Both the position numbers and the translations under genes were made by a program. From Streptomyces xylophagus (GTDB lineage: Bacteria; Actinomycetota; Actinomycetes; Streptomycetales; Streptomycetaceae), in contig NZ_JNWO01000007.1 of the NCBI RefSeq assembly GCF_000716435.1, positions 1 through 64,000 on the forward strand: a DNA stretch of 64,000 nucleotides, read 5' to 3'. Of this stretch, positions 17,455 through 25,651 are shown in pieces; position 1 is the stretch's first letter, and every line of letters starts with the position of its first letter. The notes below the pieces were generated by a model that had not been told where the DNA came from, searched no databases, and saw only the letters and a list, made by a program, of their open reading frames with translations.

Positions 17455-18332
17455 GAAGAAATCTCCTTGCGGATATGCGGAAGTGCTTCGTGCAGGGCTG
17501 ACCGCCAGTCCCTTGGCGGTTCCAGGCCGACCTCCCGCCACCGCTCGTGCCCGAGGGCGCTGTAGGCGGGGCGGGGCGCGGGACGGACGAAGGCCGCGCT
17601 CGTGGTGGGGCGCACACGCTCCGGATCGGCGTCGATGAGCCGGAACACCTCCTGTGCGAGACCGTGCCAGCTGGTCTCACCGGAGCTGGTCGCGTGGAAC
17701 ACCCCGTGCGCGCCTTCGACTTGACCGATGCGCTCGCCGAGATCGGCGATCCGCACGGCGACGTCGGCGGTCCAGGTCGGTTGACCGCGCTGGTCGTCGA
17801 CGACGTCGAGAGTGTCGCGACGTGCCTCCAGCTCGATCATTGTGCGGACGAAGTTACCCCCACAGGCTCCGTACAGCCAAGCCGTTCGGACAACCGCGCT
17901 GTTACCGGGCAGTTCGGCCAACACGGCCTGCTCGCCCGCGAGTTTGGTACGGCCGTACGCGGTGCGCGGGGCGGTGGAGTGATTCTCCGGGTACGGCGTG
18001 CTACGGGCCTCGCCGTCGAAGACGTAGTCGGTGGAGACGTGCACCAGCCGTGCGCCCGCCGCCGCGCAGGCGCGGGCGAGGAGCCGGGGCCCCTCGCCGT
18101 TGATGAGAAGGGCCCGCTCCTCGTCGGTCTCGGCGTCGTCGACGGCGGTGTACGCCGCGCAGTTGACCACCACGTCGGGGTGGTGTTCCGCGAACGCCCG
18201 GTCCACCGACGCGGGGTCGGTGATGTCCAGGGCGCTGCGGTCGAGACCGACGAACTGCTCACCGCGGCGGGCGAGTTCCTCCAGCACGTCGTGGCCGAGC
18301 ATCCCGCCGGCTCCGGTGACCAGCCACTTCAT
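17451..18332 (-). CDS. rfbD: dTDP-4-dehydrorhamnose reductase
   Basis: A 293-residue RmlD short-chain reductase, making dTDP-L-rhamnose from the 4-keto sugar with NAD(P)H. It shows GAGGMLG (7-13), VNCAAYTAVDDAE, STDYVFDG (100-107) and the catalytic YGRTK (126-130). It shares one base with the rmlB stop (TGATG) and overlaps the methyltransferase by 4 bases, so it is embedded in a coupled operon. Confidence 0.95.
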   Translation of the reverse strand: MKWLVTGAGGMLGHDVLEELARRGEQFVGLDRSALDITDPASVDRAFAEHHPDVVVNCAAYTAVDDAETDEERALLINGEGPRLLARACAAAGARLVHVSTDYVFDGEARSTPYPENHSTAPRTAYGRTKLAGEQAVLAELPGNSAVVRTAWLYGACGGNFVRTMIELEARRDTLDVVDDQRGQPTWTADVAVRIADLGERIGQVEGAHGVFHATSSGETSWHGLAQEVFRLIDADPERVRPTTSAAFVRPAPRPAYSALGHERWREVGLEPPRDWRSALHEALPHIRKEISS

Positions 18333-19303
18333 CAGGCACGCTCCACCCGGGCCTTGAGGGGCTCCCACCAGGCGCGGTTGTCGCGGTACCAGGCGACGGT
18401 GTCGGCCAGCCCCTCGGTGAAGTCGTGCTGCGGGGAGTAGCCGAGTTCGTCGTGGATCTTGGACCAGTCGACGGAGTAGCGCAGGTCGTGGCCCTTGCGG
18501 TCCTCGACGCGCTCGACCCGGTCCCAGTCCGCGCCACAGGCCTCGAGCAGCAGACCGGTGAGCTCCTTGTTGCTGAGTTCCGTGCCGCCGCCGATGTTGT
18601 AGACCTCGCCCGCCCGGCCCTTGGTGCGCACGAGCTCGATGCCCTGGCAGTGGTCCTCGACGTGCAGCCAGTCGCGGACGTTGAGGCCCTCGCCGTACAG
18701 CGGCACCTTCTTGCCGTCGAGGAGGTTGCTGACGAACAGCGGGATGACCTTCTCGGGGAACTGGTGCGGCCCGTAGTTGTTCGAGCACCGGGTGACGCGC
18801 ACGTCCAGGCCGTGGGTGCGGTGGTAGGCCAGGGCGAGCAGGTCGGAGGATGCCTTCGACGCGGAGTACGGCGAGTTCGGCGCGAGCGGGTGGGTCTCGG
18901 GCCAGGAGCCGGTCTCGATGGAGCCGTAGACCTCGTCGGTGGAGACGTGCACGAACGGCACGCTGTACCGCAGGGCGGCGTCGAGCAGGACCTGGGTGCC
19001 CACCACGTTGGTGCGGACGAAGTCGGCGGCGCCGTTGATCGAGCGGTCCACGTGGGACTCGGCCGCGAAGTGGACCACCTGGTCCGCCTCGGCCATCAGC
19101 TTGTCGACCAGTTCGGCGTCGCATATGTCGCCCTGGACGAAGTCGAGGCGCGGGTGCTCGAGGTCGAGGTTGTCGAGCGTGCCGGCGTACGTGAGCTTGT
19201 CCAGCACCGTGATGCGGGGCGCGTCGGGCGCGTCCGAGGCGAGGAGCATGCGGGCGTACGTGGAACCGATGAAGCCGGCGGCGCCGGTGACGAGGAGATT
19301 CAT
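18332..19303 (-). CDS. rfbB: dTDP-glucose 4,6-dehydratase
   Basis: A 323-residue RmlB extended short-chain dehydratase that converts dTDP-glucose to dTDP-4-keto-6-deoxyglucose with bound NAD. Features are GAAGFIG (7-13), the substrate Thr-Asp-Glu triad in STDEVYG (121-127), YSASK (146-150), and RCSNNYGPHQFPEK. Its ATG overlaps the rmlA stop by 4 bases (ATGA). Confidence 0.97.
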   Translation of the reverse strand: MNLLVTGAAGFIGSTYARMLLASDAPDAPRITVLDKLTYAGTLDNLDLEHPRLDFVQGDICDAELVDKLMAEADQVVHFAAESHVDRSINGAADFVRTNVVGTQVLLDAALRYSVPFVHVSTDEVYGSIETGSWPETHPLAPNSPYSASKASSDLLALAYHRTHGLDVRVTRCSNNYGPHQFPEKVIPLFVSNLLDGKKVPLYGEGLNVRDWLHVEDHCQGIELVRTKGRAGEVYNIGGGTELSNKELTGLLLEACGADWDRVERVEDRKGHDLRYSVDWSKIHDELGYSPQHDFTEGLADTVAWYRDNRAWWEPLKARVERA

Positions 19304-20367
19304 GAACGGATCTGCACCTTGCTGTGGTCTCCGAGAACGAGGCGGTGGGCGCTGGGTACCCCCGGAGCGGGGGTCACTTCGACGTGCTTGCCGATGAGCG
19401 AGGACTCGATCCGGCCCACCCCGGCGATGGACGAGTCCTGCAGCACTATGGAGAACTCCAGCTCACTGTCCGTGATCCGGCAGTTCTCCGCGACCGAGGT
19501 GAACGGTCCGACGTAGGAGTCGCTCACCACGGTTCCGGACCCGATGATGACGGGTCCGACGATGCGTGAGCGCTCGATGCGCGCGCCCTCTTCGATCACC
19601 ACGCGGCCGATGGTCTCGGAGGCGTCGTCCACCTCGCCGTCGATGCGGCGGTCCATGCTCTCCAGGACGGTCCGGTTGACCTCGAGCATGTCGACGACGT
19701 TGCCCGTGTCCTTCCAGTAGCCGTGGATGACCGAGGAGCGCACGTCGGCGCCGTCGTCGATCAGCTGCTGGATCGCGTGGGTGATCTCCAGCTCGCCGCG
19801 CCAGGACGGCTTGATGGCGCGCACGGCGTCGTGGATGGCGGGCGTGAAGAGGTAGACACCGACCAGGGCGAGGTCGCTCTTGGGGTGCTCCGGCTTCTCC
19901 TCCAGGCCGATGACCTGGCCGGACTCGCTGAGCTCGGCGACGCCGAAGGAGCGGGGGTCGGGCACGTGGGTGAGGAGGATCTGCGCGTCGGGCTTGTTGG
20001 ACTGGAAGCCCTCGACGAGACCGGTGATGCCGCCGACGATGAAGTTGTCACCGAGATACATCACGAAGTCGTCGTCGCCGAGGTACTCGCGCGCGATGAG
20101 AACGGCGTGGGCCAGTCCGAGAGGACGGTCCTGCGGGATGTAGGTGATCTGCAGGCCGAACTTCGACCCGTCGCCCACCGCCTCCTCGATCTCCGCCGCG
20201 GTGTCGCCGACGATGATGCCGACCTCGGTGATGCCCGCGTCGGCGAGCGATTCGAGCCCGTAGAAAAGGACGGCCTTGTTGGCCACCGGGACGAGCTGTT
20301 TTGCCGATGTGTGTGTGATCGGCCTCAGGCGGGATCCAGTGCCGCCGGAGAGAACGAGAGCCTTCAT
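19300..20367 (-). CDS. rfbA: Glucose-1-phosphate thymidylyltransferase, long form
   Basis: A 355-residue nucleotidyltransferase that makes dTDP-glucose, the first step to dTDP-rhamnose. The signature is GGTGSRLRP (8-16) with Lys23. YLGDN and the EEKPEHPKSD segment follow. The C-terminal 110 residues form hexapeptide beta-helix turns (VIEEGARIERSRIVGPVIIG), so it is the long type found in actinobacterial deoxysugar and wall clusters. The upstream AAGGTGAAG is a good ribosome site. First gene of the rmlA-B-D-methyltransferase operon. Confidence 0.95.
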   Translation of the reverse strand: MKALVLSGGTGSRLRPITHTSAKQLVPVANKAVLFYGLESLADAGITEVGIIVGDTAAEIEEAVGDGSKFGLQITYIPQDRPLGLAHAVLIAREYLGDDDFVMYLGDNFIVGGITGLVEGFQSNKPDAQILLTHVPDPRSFGVAELSESGQVIGLEEKPEHPKSDLALVGVYLFTPAIHDAVRAIKPSWRGELEITHAIQQLIDDGADVRSSVIHGYWKDTGNVVDMLEVNRTVLESMDRRIDGEVDDASETIGRVVIEEGARIERSRIVGPVIIGSGTVVSDSYVGPFTSVAENCRITDSELEFSIVLQDSSIAGVGRIESSLIGKHVEVTPAPGVPSAHRLVLGDHSKVQIRS

Positions 20368-20382
20368 CGCTTCACCTTAGCG

Positions 20383-20400
20383 TCATACCGGGACGTTCAT
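20383..20400 (-). other. Possible 5-codon leader ORF (MNVPV) before rfbA
   Basis: ATG at 20400 has a near-ideal ribosome site, GGGGAGGAACG, directly upstream. It is followed by four codons and TGA, ending 15 bases before rfbA. A site this strong without a long gene suggests a regulatory mini-ORF or an unannotated initiation region. Confidence 0.35.
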
Positions 20401-20458
20401 CGTTCCTCCCCTTGTTCGTTTGTTACGACAGTCCAACGATAGGTGGGCACCGAGGTGT

Positions 20459-20743
20459 CTAATCCGTGTCCGAGCCGGTGCTATCGCCCGCTGTGCGCTG
20501 TACGTCCGCCTCGACCCCGGCGCGGTCGAGGCCCTCGTCCTTCGCGTACTCGTTCACCGCGGCCTGGGCGTCCCGGGCGAGGTCGCGCCAGGCCCGCCAG
20601 GCGGTCTCGTAGGTGTCGGTCTCGGTCTCCGTCCAGGATTCGTGGGCGGGGGCTCCCAGGGAGTCGCGCATCTCCTGGACCCGGGCGCGTGCCGCCTGGG
20701 CCGCGCGCTGCTTCTCGACCAGCTCTTCGAAGGTGTGTGCCAC
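20459..20743 (-). CDS. Small coiled-coil protein, unknown
   Basis: A protein of about 94 residues rich in Ala, Glu and Arg, probably all helical: AHTFEELVEKQRAAQAARAR and a long charged stretch ending in an Asp/Ser/Thr tail. GTG 20743 is preferred because GGGGTG lies 9 bases before it; ATG 20758 adds five residues but has no ribosome site. I do not recognise a function, though similar small proteins occur in Streptomyces. It lies downstream of, and in the same direction as, a SpoIIE phosphatase. Confidence 0.7.
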   Translation of the reverse strand: MAHTFEELVEKQRAAQAARARVQEMRDSLGAPAHESWTETETDTYETAWRAWRDLARDAQAAVNEYAKDEGLDRAGVEADVQRTAGDSTGSDTD

Positions 20744-20823
20744 AAGCACGCACCCCATCACGGCGAGCGCGCGCGGCGGCCCCGACCTGCCGCCGCGCGC
20801 CCCGCAGGCACCCGTGCGGCGGT

Positions 20824-23268
20824 CTATCCGTCGAGTGCGATCTCTGCCCAGACCTGTTTGCCGCCGCTCACCGGCACGGTGCCCCAGGCCGCCGACATGG
20901 CCTCGACGAGGAGGATCCCGCGGCCACCGGTGGCTTCCCAGCCGATGCTGGTCGGTTTGACCGGGGTGCGCGGCGAGGAGTCGGCGACGGCGACGCGGAA
21001 CCGGCGGTTGACGAGGGTGAGGTCGAGCCGGACCGGTCCGTCGGTGTGCACCAGCGCGTTGGTGACCAGCTCGGAGACGACCAGGAGGATGACGTCGGTC
21101 TCCTCGGTGACACCCCAGACGCGCAGGGTGCGCTTGGTGAAGCGGCGCGCGTGCCGGGCCGCCTCGGGGACGCGCCACACCGTCCAGTTCTCCCGCCGGG
21201 GCCGGGTGGCGAGGCCGTCGTAGCGCATGAGGAGCAGGGCTACGTCGTCGTCGCGGCGGGCGTTGCCGAGCAGGGCGTCGGCGACGAGGCCGAGGTGGGC
21301 GGGGTCGGAGACGGCGAGGCCGTGGGCGAGGCGGTCGATGCCCTCGTCGATGTCGGCCTCCTTGGACTCCACGAGGCCGTCTGTGGTGAGGGCGATGACG
21401 GTGCCGGGCTGGAGCCTCAGCGGGCTCATCGGGAAGTCGGCCTGCGTGACGACGCCGAGCGGCGGGCCGCCGTCCGCGTCGGGGATCTCGGTGCCGCCGT
21501 CAGGGTGACGCAGGACGGGCGGCAGATGGCCGGCCCGCACGTACCAGGCGGAGCCCTCCTCCAGGTTGACGTCGACGTAGCAGCAGGTGGCGAAGAGGTC
21601 CGTCTCCAGGTCCATGAGGAGCCGGTTGGCGTGCGAGACGACCACGTCCGGCGGGTGTCCCTCGACGGCGTAGGCGCGCAGGGCGGTGCGCATCTGGCTC
21701 ATGAGGGTGGCGGCGCCCGCGTTGTGGCCCTGGACGTCGCCGATGACGAGGGCGACGTGGTTGTCGGGCAGCGGGATCACGTCGTACCAGTCGCCGCCGA
21801 CCTCCAGGCCCGCCGTCGTCGGCAGATAGCGGGCGACGGCGACCGCGCCGGGGAGTTTCGGCAGGCGGCGCGGCAGCAGCTGGCGTTGGAGCATGCCGAC
21901 GAGTTCGTGCTCGGCGTCGAAGGCGTGGGCGCGCATCAGGGCCTGTCCGGCGAGGCCGGCGGAGGCGGTGAGCAGGGCGCGTTCGTCGGGGCCGAAGACG
22001 TGCGGGTCGTCCCAGCCGATCAGACAGGCGCCGGACACCCGGCCGCCGGCGGACAACGGCAGGACGGCGAGGCCACCGGGCCCGACCTCGGCGAGAGCGG
22101 GTTCCAGGTCGGTCCCCGCCGGCCAGATCGCGGCGCGGCCCTCGCTCAGGGCGGCGGCGAGAGTGGGCATGGTGCGCACGGGTGCGTCGGGCCATTCGCT
22201 GCGCCACTCCTGGCGCCACAGCTCGGGCCAGGCTTCCGGTTCGGGCGGGTCGAGGACGGTGACGACGAGCCGGTCGCCCTCCAGTTCGGCGAGCGCGATG
22301 CGGTCGGCGCGCAGCGGTTTGCGCAGGGCGGCGACCACGGCCTGGCTGACGTCGCGGACCGTGCCGGCCATGGCGAGCGCGGCGGCGAGGCGCTGGACGC
22401 GGGCCACGTCGTTGACGCCCGAACGCAGCTGGGAGGCGTCACCCACGGTGCCGACGAGGCGGGCCGGGCGGCCGTCGCCGCCGGGCAGGAGCCGGCCGCG
22501 CAGCCGCAGCCACTTCGGCGGTCCCGAGGGCTGCAGCACCCGGAACTCCAGCTCGCGGTCGCCGATGGCCATGTGGTCGGCCTCGACGACGGACATCAGC
22601 GAGGGCAGGTCCTCCGGCACGGTCAGCCCGAGCAGGGTCTCGACCTTGCCGTCGAAGTCGTCCGGGCCGAGTCCGAAGAGGGCCAGGATGTCGCCGCCGA
22701 CCTCGACCCGCCCGGTGTCCATGGCCAGGTCGAACGAGCCCGCGGGCAGTTCCTCGCCCGCCATGGCCTCGGCCGGGACCGGGATCGCGACCGCCTCGGC
22801 GATCAGCGTGAGGCAGACGCGGTCGTCGGTGCCGAAGCCGGCCGATCGCTCGCTCACCGCGAGCAGACAGCCGCTGCCCTGATCCCCGCGCACGGGCAGG
22901 GCCGCCAGATGGAACTCCCCCGACGGCAGCCGACGCGCGTCACCACCGGCGGCCAGTTCCTCGGGACCGAGCCACACCGCACGCCCGGTCAGCCGGACTT
23001 CGGCGACCGGCGATCCCCCGGACGCGGGATAGCCGTCGCGCAGCCCGTACAGCGTCCGCGGCACACCGACCGACTCGACCAGGCACAGCAGGTCGGCGTC
23101 GCCGCCGGACGTGTACACCCCGGCGAAGCTCGCACCGGCGAAGACGAGGGCCTGTTCGAGGACGCGGCGCAGCCGTTCGCGGGAGTCGAGATCGACGGTG
23201 AGCGTTTTGAGGGCAAGTTCGGCACGCAGCGTTCTCGCTCCGCGACCCTCAGCGCCCTCACTGACCAC
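20824..23268 (-). CDS. SpoIIE-family phosphatase with GAF/PAS and HATPase (anti-sigma kinase-like) domains
   Basis: An 814-residue cytoplasmic signalling protein. In order: an N-terminal GAF-like domain (about 20-160), a PAS domain (about 175-290, QPSGPPKWLRLRGRLLPGGD), a GAF domain (about 300-455), a PPM/SpoIIE phosphatase domain (about 465-680), and a C-terminal HATPase (LLVVSELVTNALVHTDGPVRLDLT and ATGGRGILLVEAMS). Phosphatase metal-site motifs are EVGGDWYD, VIGDVQGHNAGAA and TDGLVESKEADID. Such proteins dephosphorylate anti-anti-sigma factors and can also act as anti-sigma kinases. The GTG start at 23268 is chosen after a TATAAG element; much longer extensions are shadow sequence. Divergent from a related phosphatase. 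Confidence 0.9.
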   Translation of the reverse strand: MVSEGAEGRGARTLRAELALKTLTVDLDSRERLRRVLEQALVFAGASFAGVYTSGGDADLLCLVESVGVPRTLYGLRDGYPASGGSPVAEVRLTGRAVWLGPEELAAGGDARRLPSGEFHLAALPVRGDQGSGCLLAVSERSAGFGTDDRVCLTLIAEAVAIPVPAEAMAGEELPAGSFDLAMDTGRVEVGGDILALFGLGPDDFDGKVETLLGLTVPEDLPSLMSVVEADHMAIGDRELEFRVLQPSGPPKWLRLRGRLLPGGDGRPARLVGTVGDASQLRSGVNDVARVQRLAAALAMAGTVRDVSQAVVAALRKPLRADRIALAELEGDRLVVTVLDPPEPEAWPELWRQEWRSEWPDAPVRTMPTLAAALSEGRAAIWPAGTDLEPALAEVGPGGLAVLPLSAGGRVSGACLIGWDDPHVFGPDERALLTASAGLAGQALMRAHAFDAEHELVGMLQRQLLPRRLPKLPGAVAVARYLPTTAGLEVGGDWYDVIPLPDNHVALVIGDVQGHNAGAATLMSQMRTALRAYAVEGHPPDVVVSHANRLLMDLETDLFATCCYVDVNLEEGSAWYVRAGHLPPVLRHPDGGTEIPDADGGPPLGVVTQADFPMSPLRLQPGTVIALTTDGLVESKEADIDEGIDRLAHGLAVSDPAHLGLVADALLGNARRDDDVALLLMRYDGLATRPRRENWTVWRVPEAARHARRFTKRTLRVWGVTEETDVILLVVSELVTNALVHTDGPVRLDLTLVNRRFRVAVADSSPRTPVKPTSIGWEATGGRGILLVEAMSAAWGTVPVSGGKQVWAEIALDG

Positions 23269-23445
23269 GTCCGCAATTACAGCGCTTATACAGCGACTGC
23301 GCAGCCCCTGTGACCGTTCCGTGGAGATGAGGGACCGGATGGCCCCGGCCGGCCGGGGCCATCCCTCGCCGTGCGCGTCCGGCCCCCAGGGTGGAGCCTG
23401 ATCCCTGGGACCAGGACCGCACGGCCGGGCGAGGAGGTGGTCGGC

Positions 23446-25575
23446 GTGTCCGATACGCAGGCGTCCCGGCAGACGCCGCTCGGCCGGCCGATGCTGTCCC
23501 TCGCGCTGGCCGCGATGATGGACGGCGTCCACGCGCACTCGGGTGCGGTGTATCTGCTGACGCCCGACGAGCCGGTGCTGGAGATGGCCGTGATGGCGGG
23601 ACTGCCCCGCGCCTTCGCCGCGCCCTGGGAGCGGGTCGGGCTGAGCGCGCCGATCCCGGTCGCCGAGGCGGTGCGCGAGCGGCGGCTGATCTGGGTCGGC
23701 GGCGAGGAGGACATGGCCCGCCGCTATCCGCGCATCGCGGTCGTGCTGCCGTACCCCTTCGCGCTGGCCGCCGTGCCCGTGGCCACGGCCTCCACTGTCT
23801 ACGGTTCGGTTTTCGTGACCTGGCCCGGTTCGCATCCGCCGGTGCTGTCCGACCGGGACCGCGAGCAGCTGACCACCGCCTGCGACCGGCTCGCGGTCCG
23901 GCTGGAGCGGGCCGTCGAAGAGCGCCGGCCGGTGCGCGCGGAGCCCGATCTGCTCGCGACGGGGCCCGCGACGAGTGTGGCCGGGACGCTGGGCACGGTC
24001 GAGGCGGCGCGGATGGTGGCCCGGCTGCCGTACGGGCTGTGTTCGCTGGATCTGCACGGGCGGGTCGGCTTCGCGAACGCGGCGGCCGGGGAACTGCTCG
24101 GCATGTCGGTGAGCGGACTGCTGGGCACCCAGTTGTGGGCGTCGGTGTCCTGGCTCAACGACCCGGTGTACGAGGACCGTTACCGTGCCGCGCTGCTCAG
24201 TCAGCAGGTCACGTCGTTCGTGGCGCTGCGGCCGCCGGGCGAGTGGCTGTCGTTCCGGCTGTATCCGAACACGACCGGGCTGAGCGTGCGGATCAGCCGG
24301 GCACGGGCGGTCGCGGAGCTGGGCCGTGCGGCACCTGAGCCGGGTGCAGGGCCGTCGCGCCTTGTGACCATCTCGCAGGTGCTGAGCCTGGCCGGAGCGC
24401 TCACCGAGGCGGTCGGGGTGGAGGACGTGGTGCAGCTGATCGCCGACGAGGTCGCCCCGGCGGTGGGCAGCCAGGCGCTGGTCGTCCTGGGTTCGCGGGG
24501 CGGGCGCCTGCATGTGCTGGGGCACCGCGGCTATCCGGACCCCCAGGTCGTGGAGCGCTTCGACGGGATGGCGCTGACCGGGTCGACACCGGGGACGGCC
24601 GCGCTGAACAGCGGTGTACCCGCGTTCTTCGAGTCACGGCGGGAGCTGGAGCGGCTGTATCCGAGCCGGCACTCCACGCCCGACGGTTTCGCGGCCTGGG
24701 CGTATCTGCCGTTGATCGCGTCCGGGCGCCCGGTCGGCACCTGTGTGCTGGCCTATGCCGAGCCGCAGGTCTTCCCCGCGGACGAGCGGGCCGTGCTGAC
24801 GAGTCTGGGCGGGCTGATCGCGCAGGCACTGGAGAGGGCGCAGCTCTACGACGCGAAGAACCAGCTGGCGCACGGGTTGCAGGCGGCACTGCTGCCGCAC
24901 TCGCTGCCGCCGCTGCCGGGCATCGAGGCCGCCGCCCGCTATCTGCCGGCCACACAGGGCATGGAGATCGGCGGCGACTTCTACGACCTGGTGACCTCCG
25001 AGGGCCTGGCGGCGGTGATCGGTGACGTGCAGGGGCACAACGTGACCGCGGCCGGGCTGATGGGGCAGATCCGCACCGCCGTCCGTGCGTACACGACGGT
25101 CGGTCAGCCACCGGCGGAGGTCATGCGCAGCACCAACCGGCTGCTGATCGACCTCGGGTCCGAGCTGTTCGCGAGCTGTCTGTATCTACGGCTCGATCCC
25201 GCGCGCGGTACGGCTGTGATGGCGCGGGCCGGGCATCCGCCGCCGTTGCTGCGCCGTCCGGACGGGCGGGTACGGGTGCTGGATCTGGCGGGCGGTCCGC
25301 TGCTGGGCATCGACGCCGACGCGGTCTATCCGACGACGGAGGTCGACTTCGCACCCGGCTCCGTTCTCGCGCTCTACACCGACGGGCTCATCGAGTCCCC
25401 CGGCGTCGACATCGAGGACGCCCTGGCCGAACTGGGGCAACGCCTCGCAGCGGCAGGGGACTTGCCGCTGGAGGAGATCGCCGACGAACTGGTGCGGCAC
25501 AGCGCCGCGGCGCAGGAGCGGATCGACGACGTGGCGCTGCTTCTGCTGCGGGCCCGGGAACCGGGACCGGAATGA
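23446..25575 (+). CDS. SpoIIE-family phosphatase with GAF-PAS-GAF sensors
   Basis: A 709-residue signalling phosphatase. Domains are GAF (about 10-150), PAS (about 185-265, LPYGLCSLDLHGRVGFANAA), GAF (about 310-465), and SpoIIE/PPM (about 475-705). Metal-binding motifs are EIGGDFYD, VIGDVQGHNVTAAG, ARAGHPPPLLR and YTDGLIESPGVDIED, ending in DDVALLLLRAR. Unlike its divergent partner it has no C-terminal HATPase domain. GTG 23446 has a perfect AGGAGG about 8 bases upstream. It probably targets a STAS-domain protein. Confidence 0.92.
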   Translation: MSDTQASRQTPLGRPMLSLALAAMMDGVHAHSGAVYLLTPDEPVLEMAVMAGLPRAFAAPWERVGLSAPIPVAEAVRERRLIWVGGEEDMARRYPRIAVVLPYPFALAAVPVATASTVYGSVFVTWPGSHPPVLSDRDREQLTTACDRLAVRLERAVEERRPVRAEPDLLATGPATSVAGTLGTVEAARMVARLPYGLCSLDLHGRVGFANAAAGELLGMSVSGLLGTQLWASVSWLNDPVYEDRYRAALLSQQVTSFVALRPPGEWLSFRLYPNTTGLSVRISRARAVAELGRAAPEPGAGPSRLVTISQVLSLAGALTEAVGVEDVVQLIADEVAPAVGSQALVVLGSRGGRLHVLGHRGYPDPQVVERFDGMALTGSTPGTAALNSGVPAFFESRRELERLYPSRHSTPDGFAAWAYLPLIASGRPVGTCVLAYAEPQVFPADERAVLTSLGGLIAQALERAQLYDAKNQLAHGLQAALLPHSLPPLPGIEAAARYLPATQGMEIGGDFYDLVTSEGLAAVIGDVQGHNVTAAGLMGQIRTAVRAYTTVGQPPAEVMRSTNRLLIDLGSELFASCLYLRLDPARGTAVMARAGHPPPLLRRPDGRVRVLDLAGGPLLGIDADAVYPTTEVDFAPGSVLALYTDGLIESPGVDIEDALAELGQRLAAAGDLPLEEIADELVRHSAAAQERIDDVALLLLRAREPGPE

Positions 25576-25588
25576 CGTACACGCAAGG

Positions 25589-25620
25589 CGGTCCGGCCCT
25601 CCCGCCGGAGGGCCGGACCG
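25589..25620. terminator. Strong bidirectional terminator
   Basis: Perfect 14-bp arms CGGTCCGGCCCTCC (25589-25602) and GGAGGGCCGGACCG (25607-25620) with a 4-nt loop, between the convergent phosphatase and protease genes. Confidence 0.88.
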
Positions 25621-25651
25621 ATCCACCGCCGACCTGATGGAAGGGGTCGGA

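Noticed and set aside
20443..23313. 956-codon ORF on the plus strand
   Set aside because: Antisense shadow of the SpoIIE phosphatase; no motif and repetitive low-complexity content.
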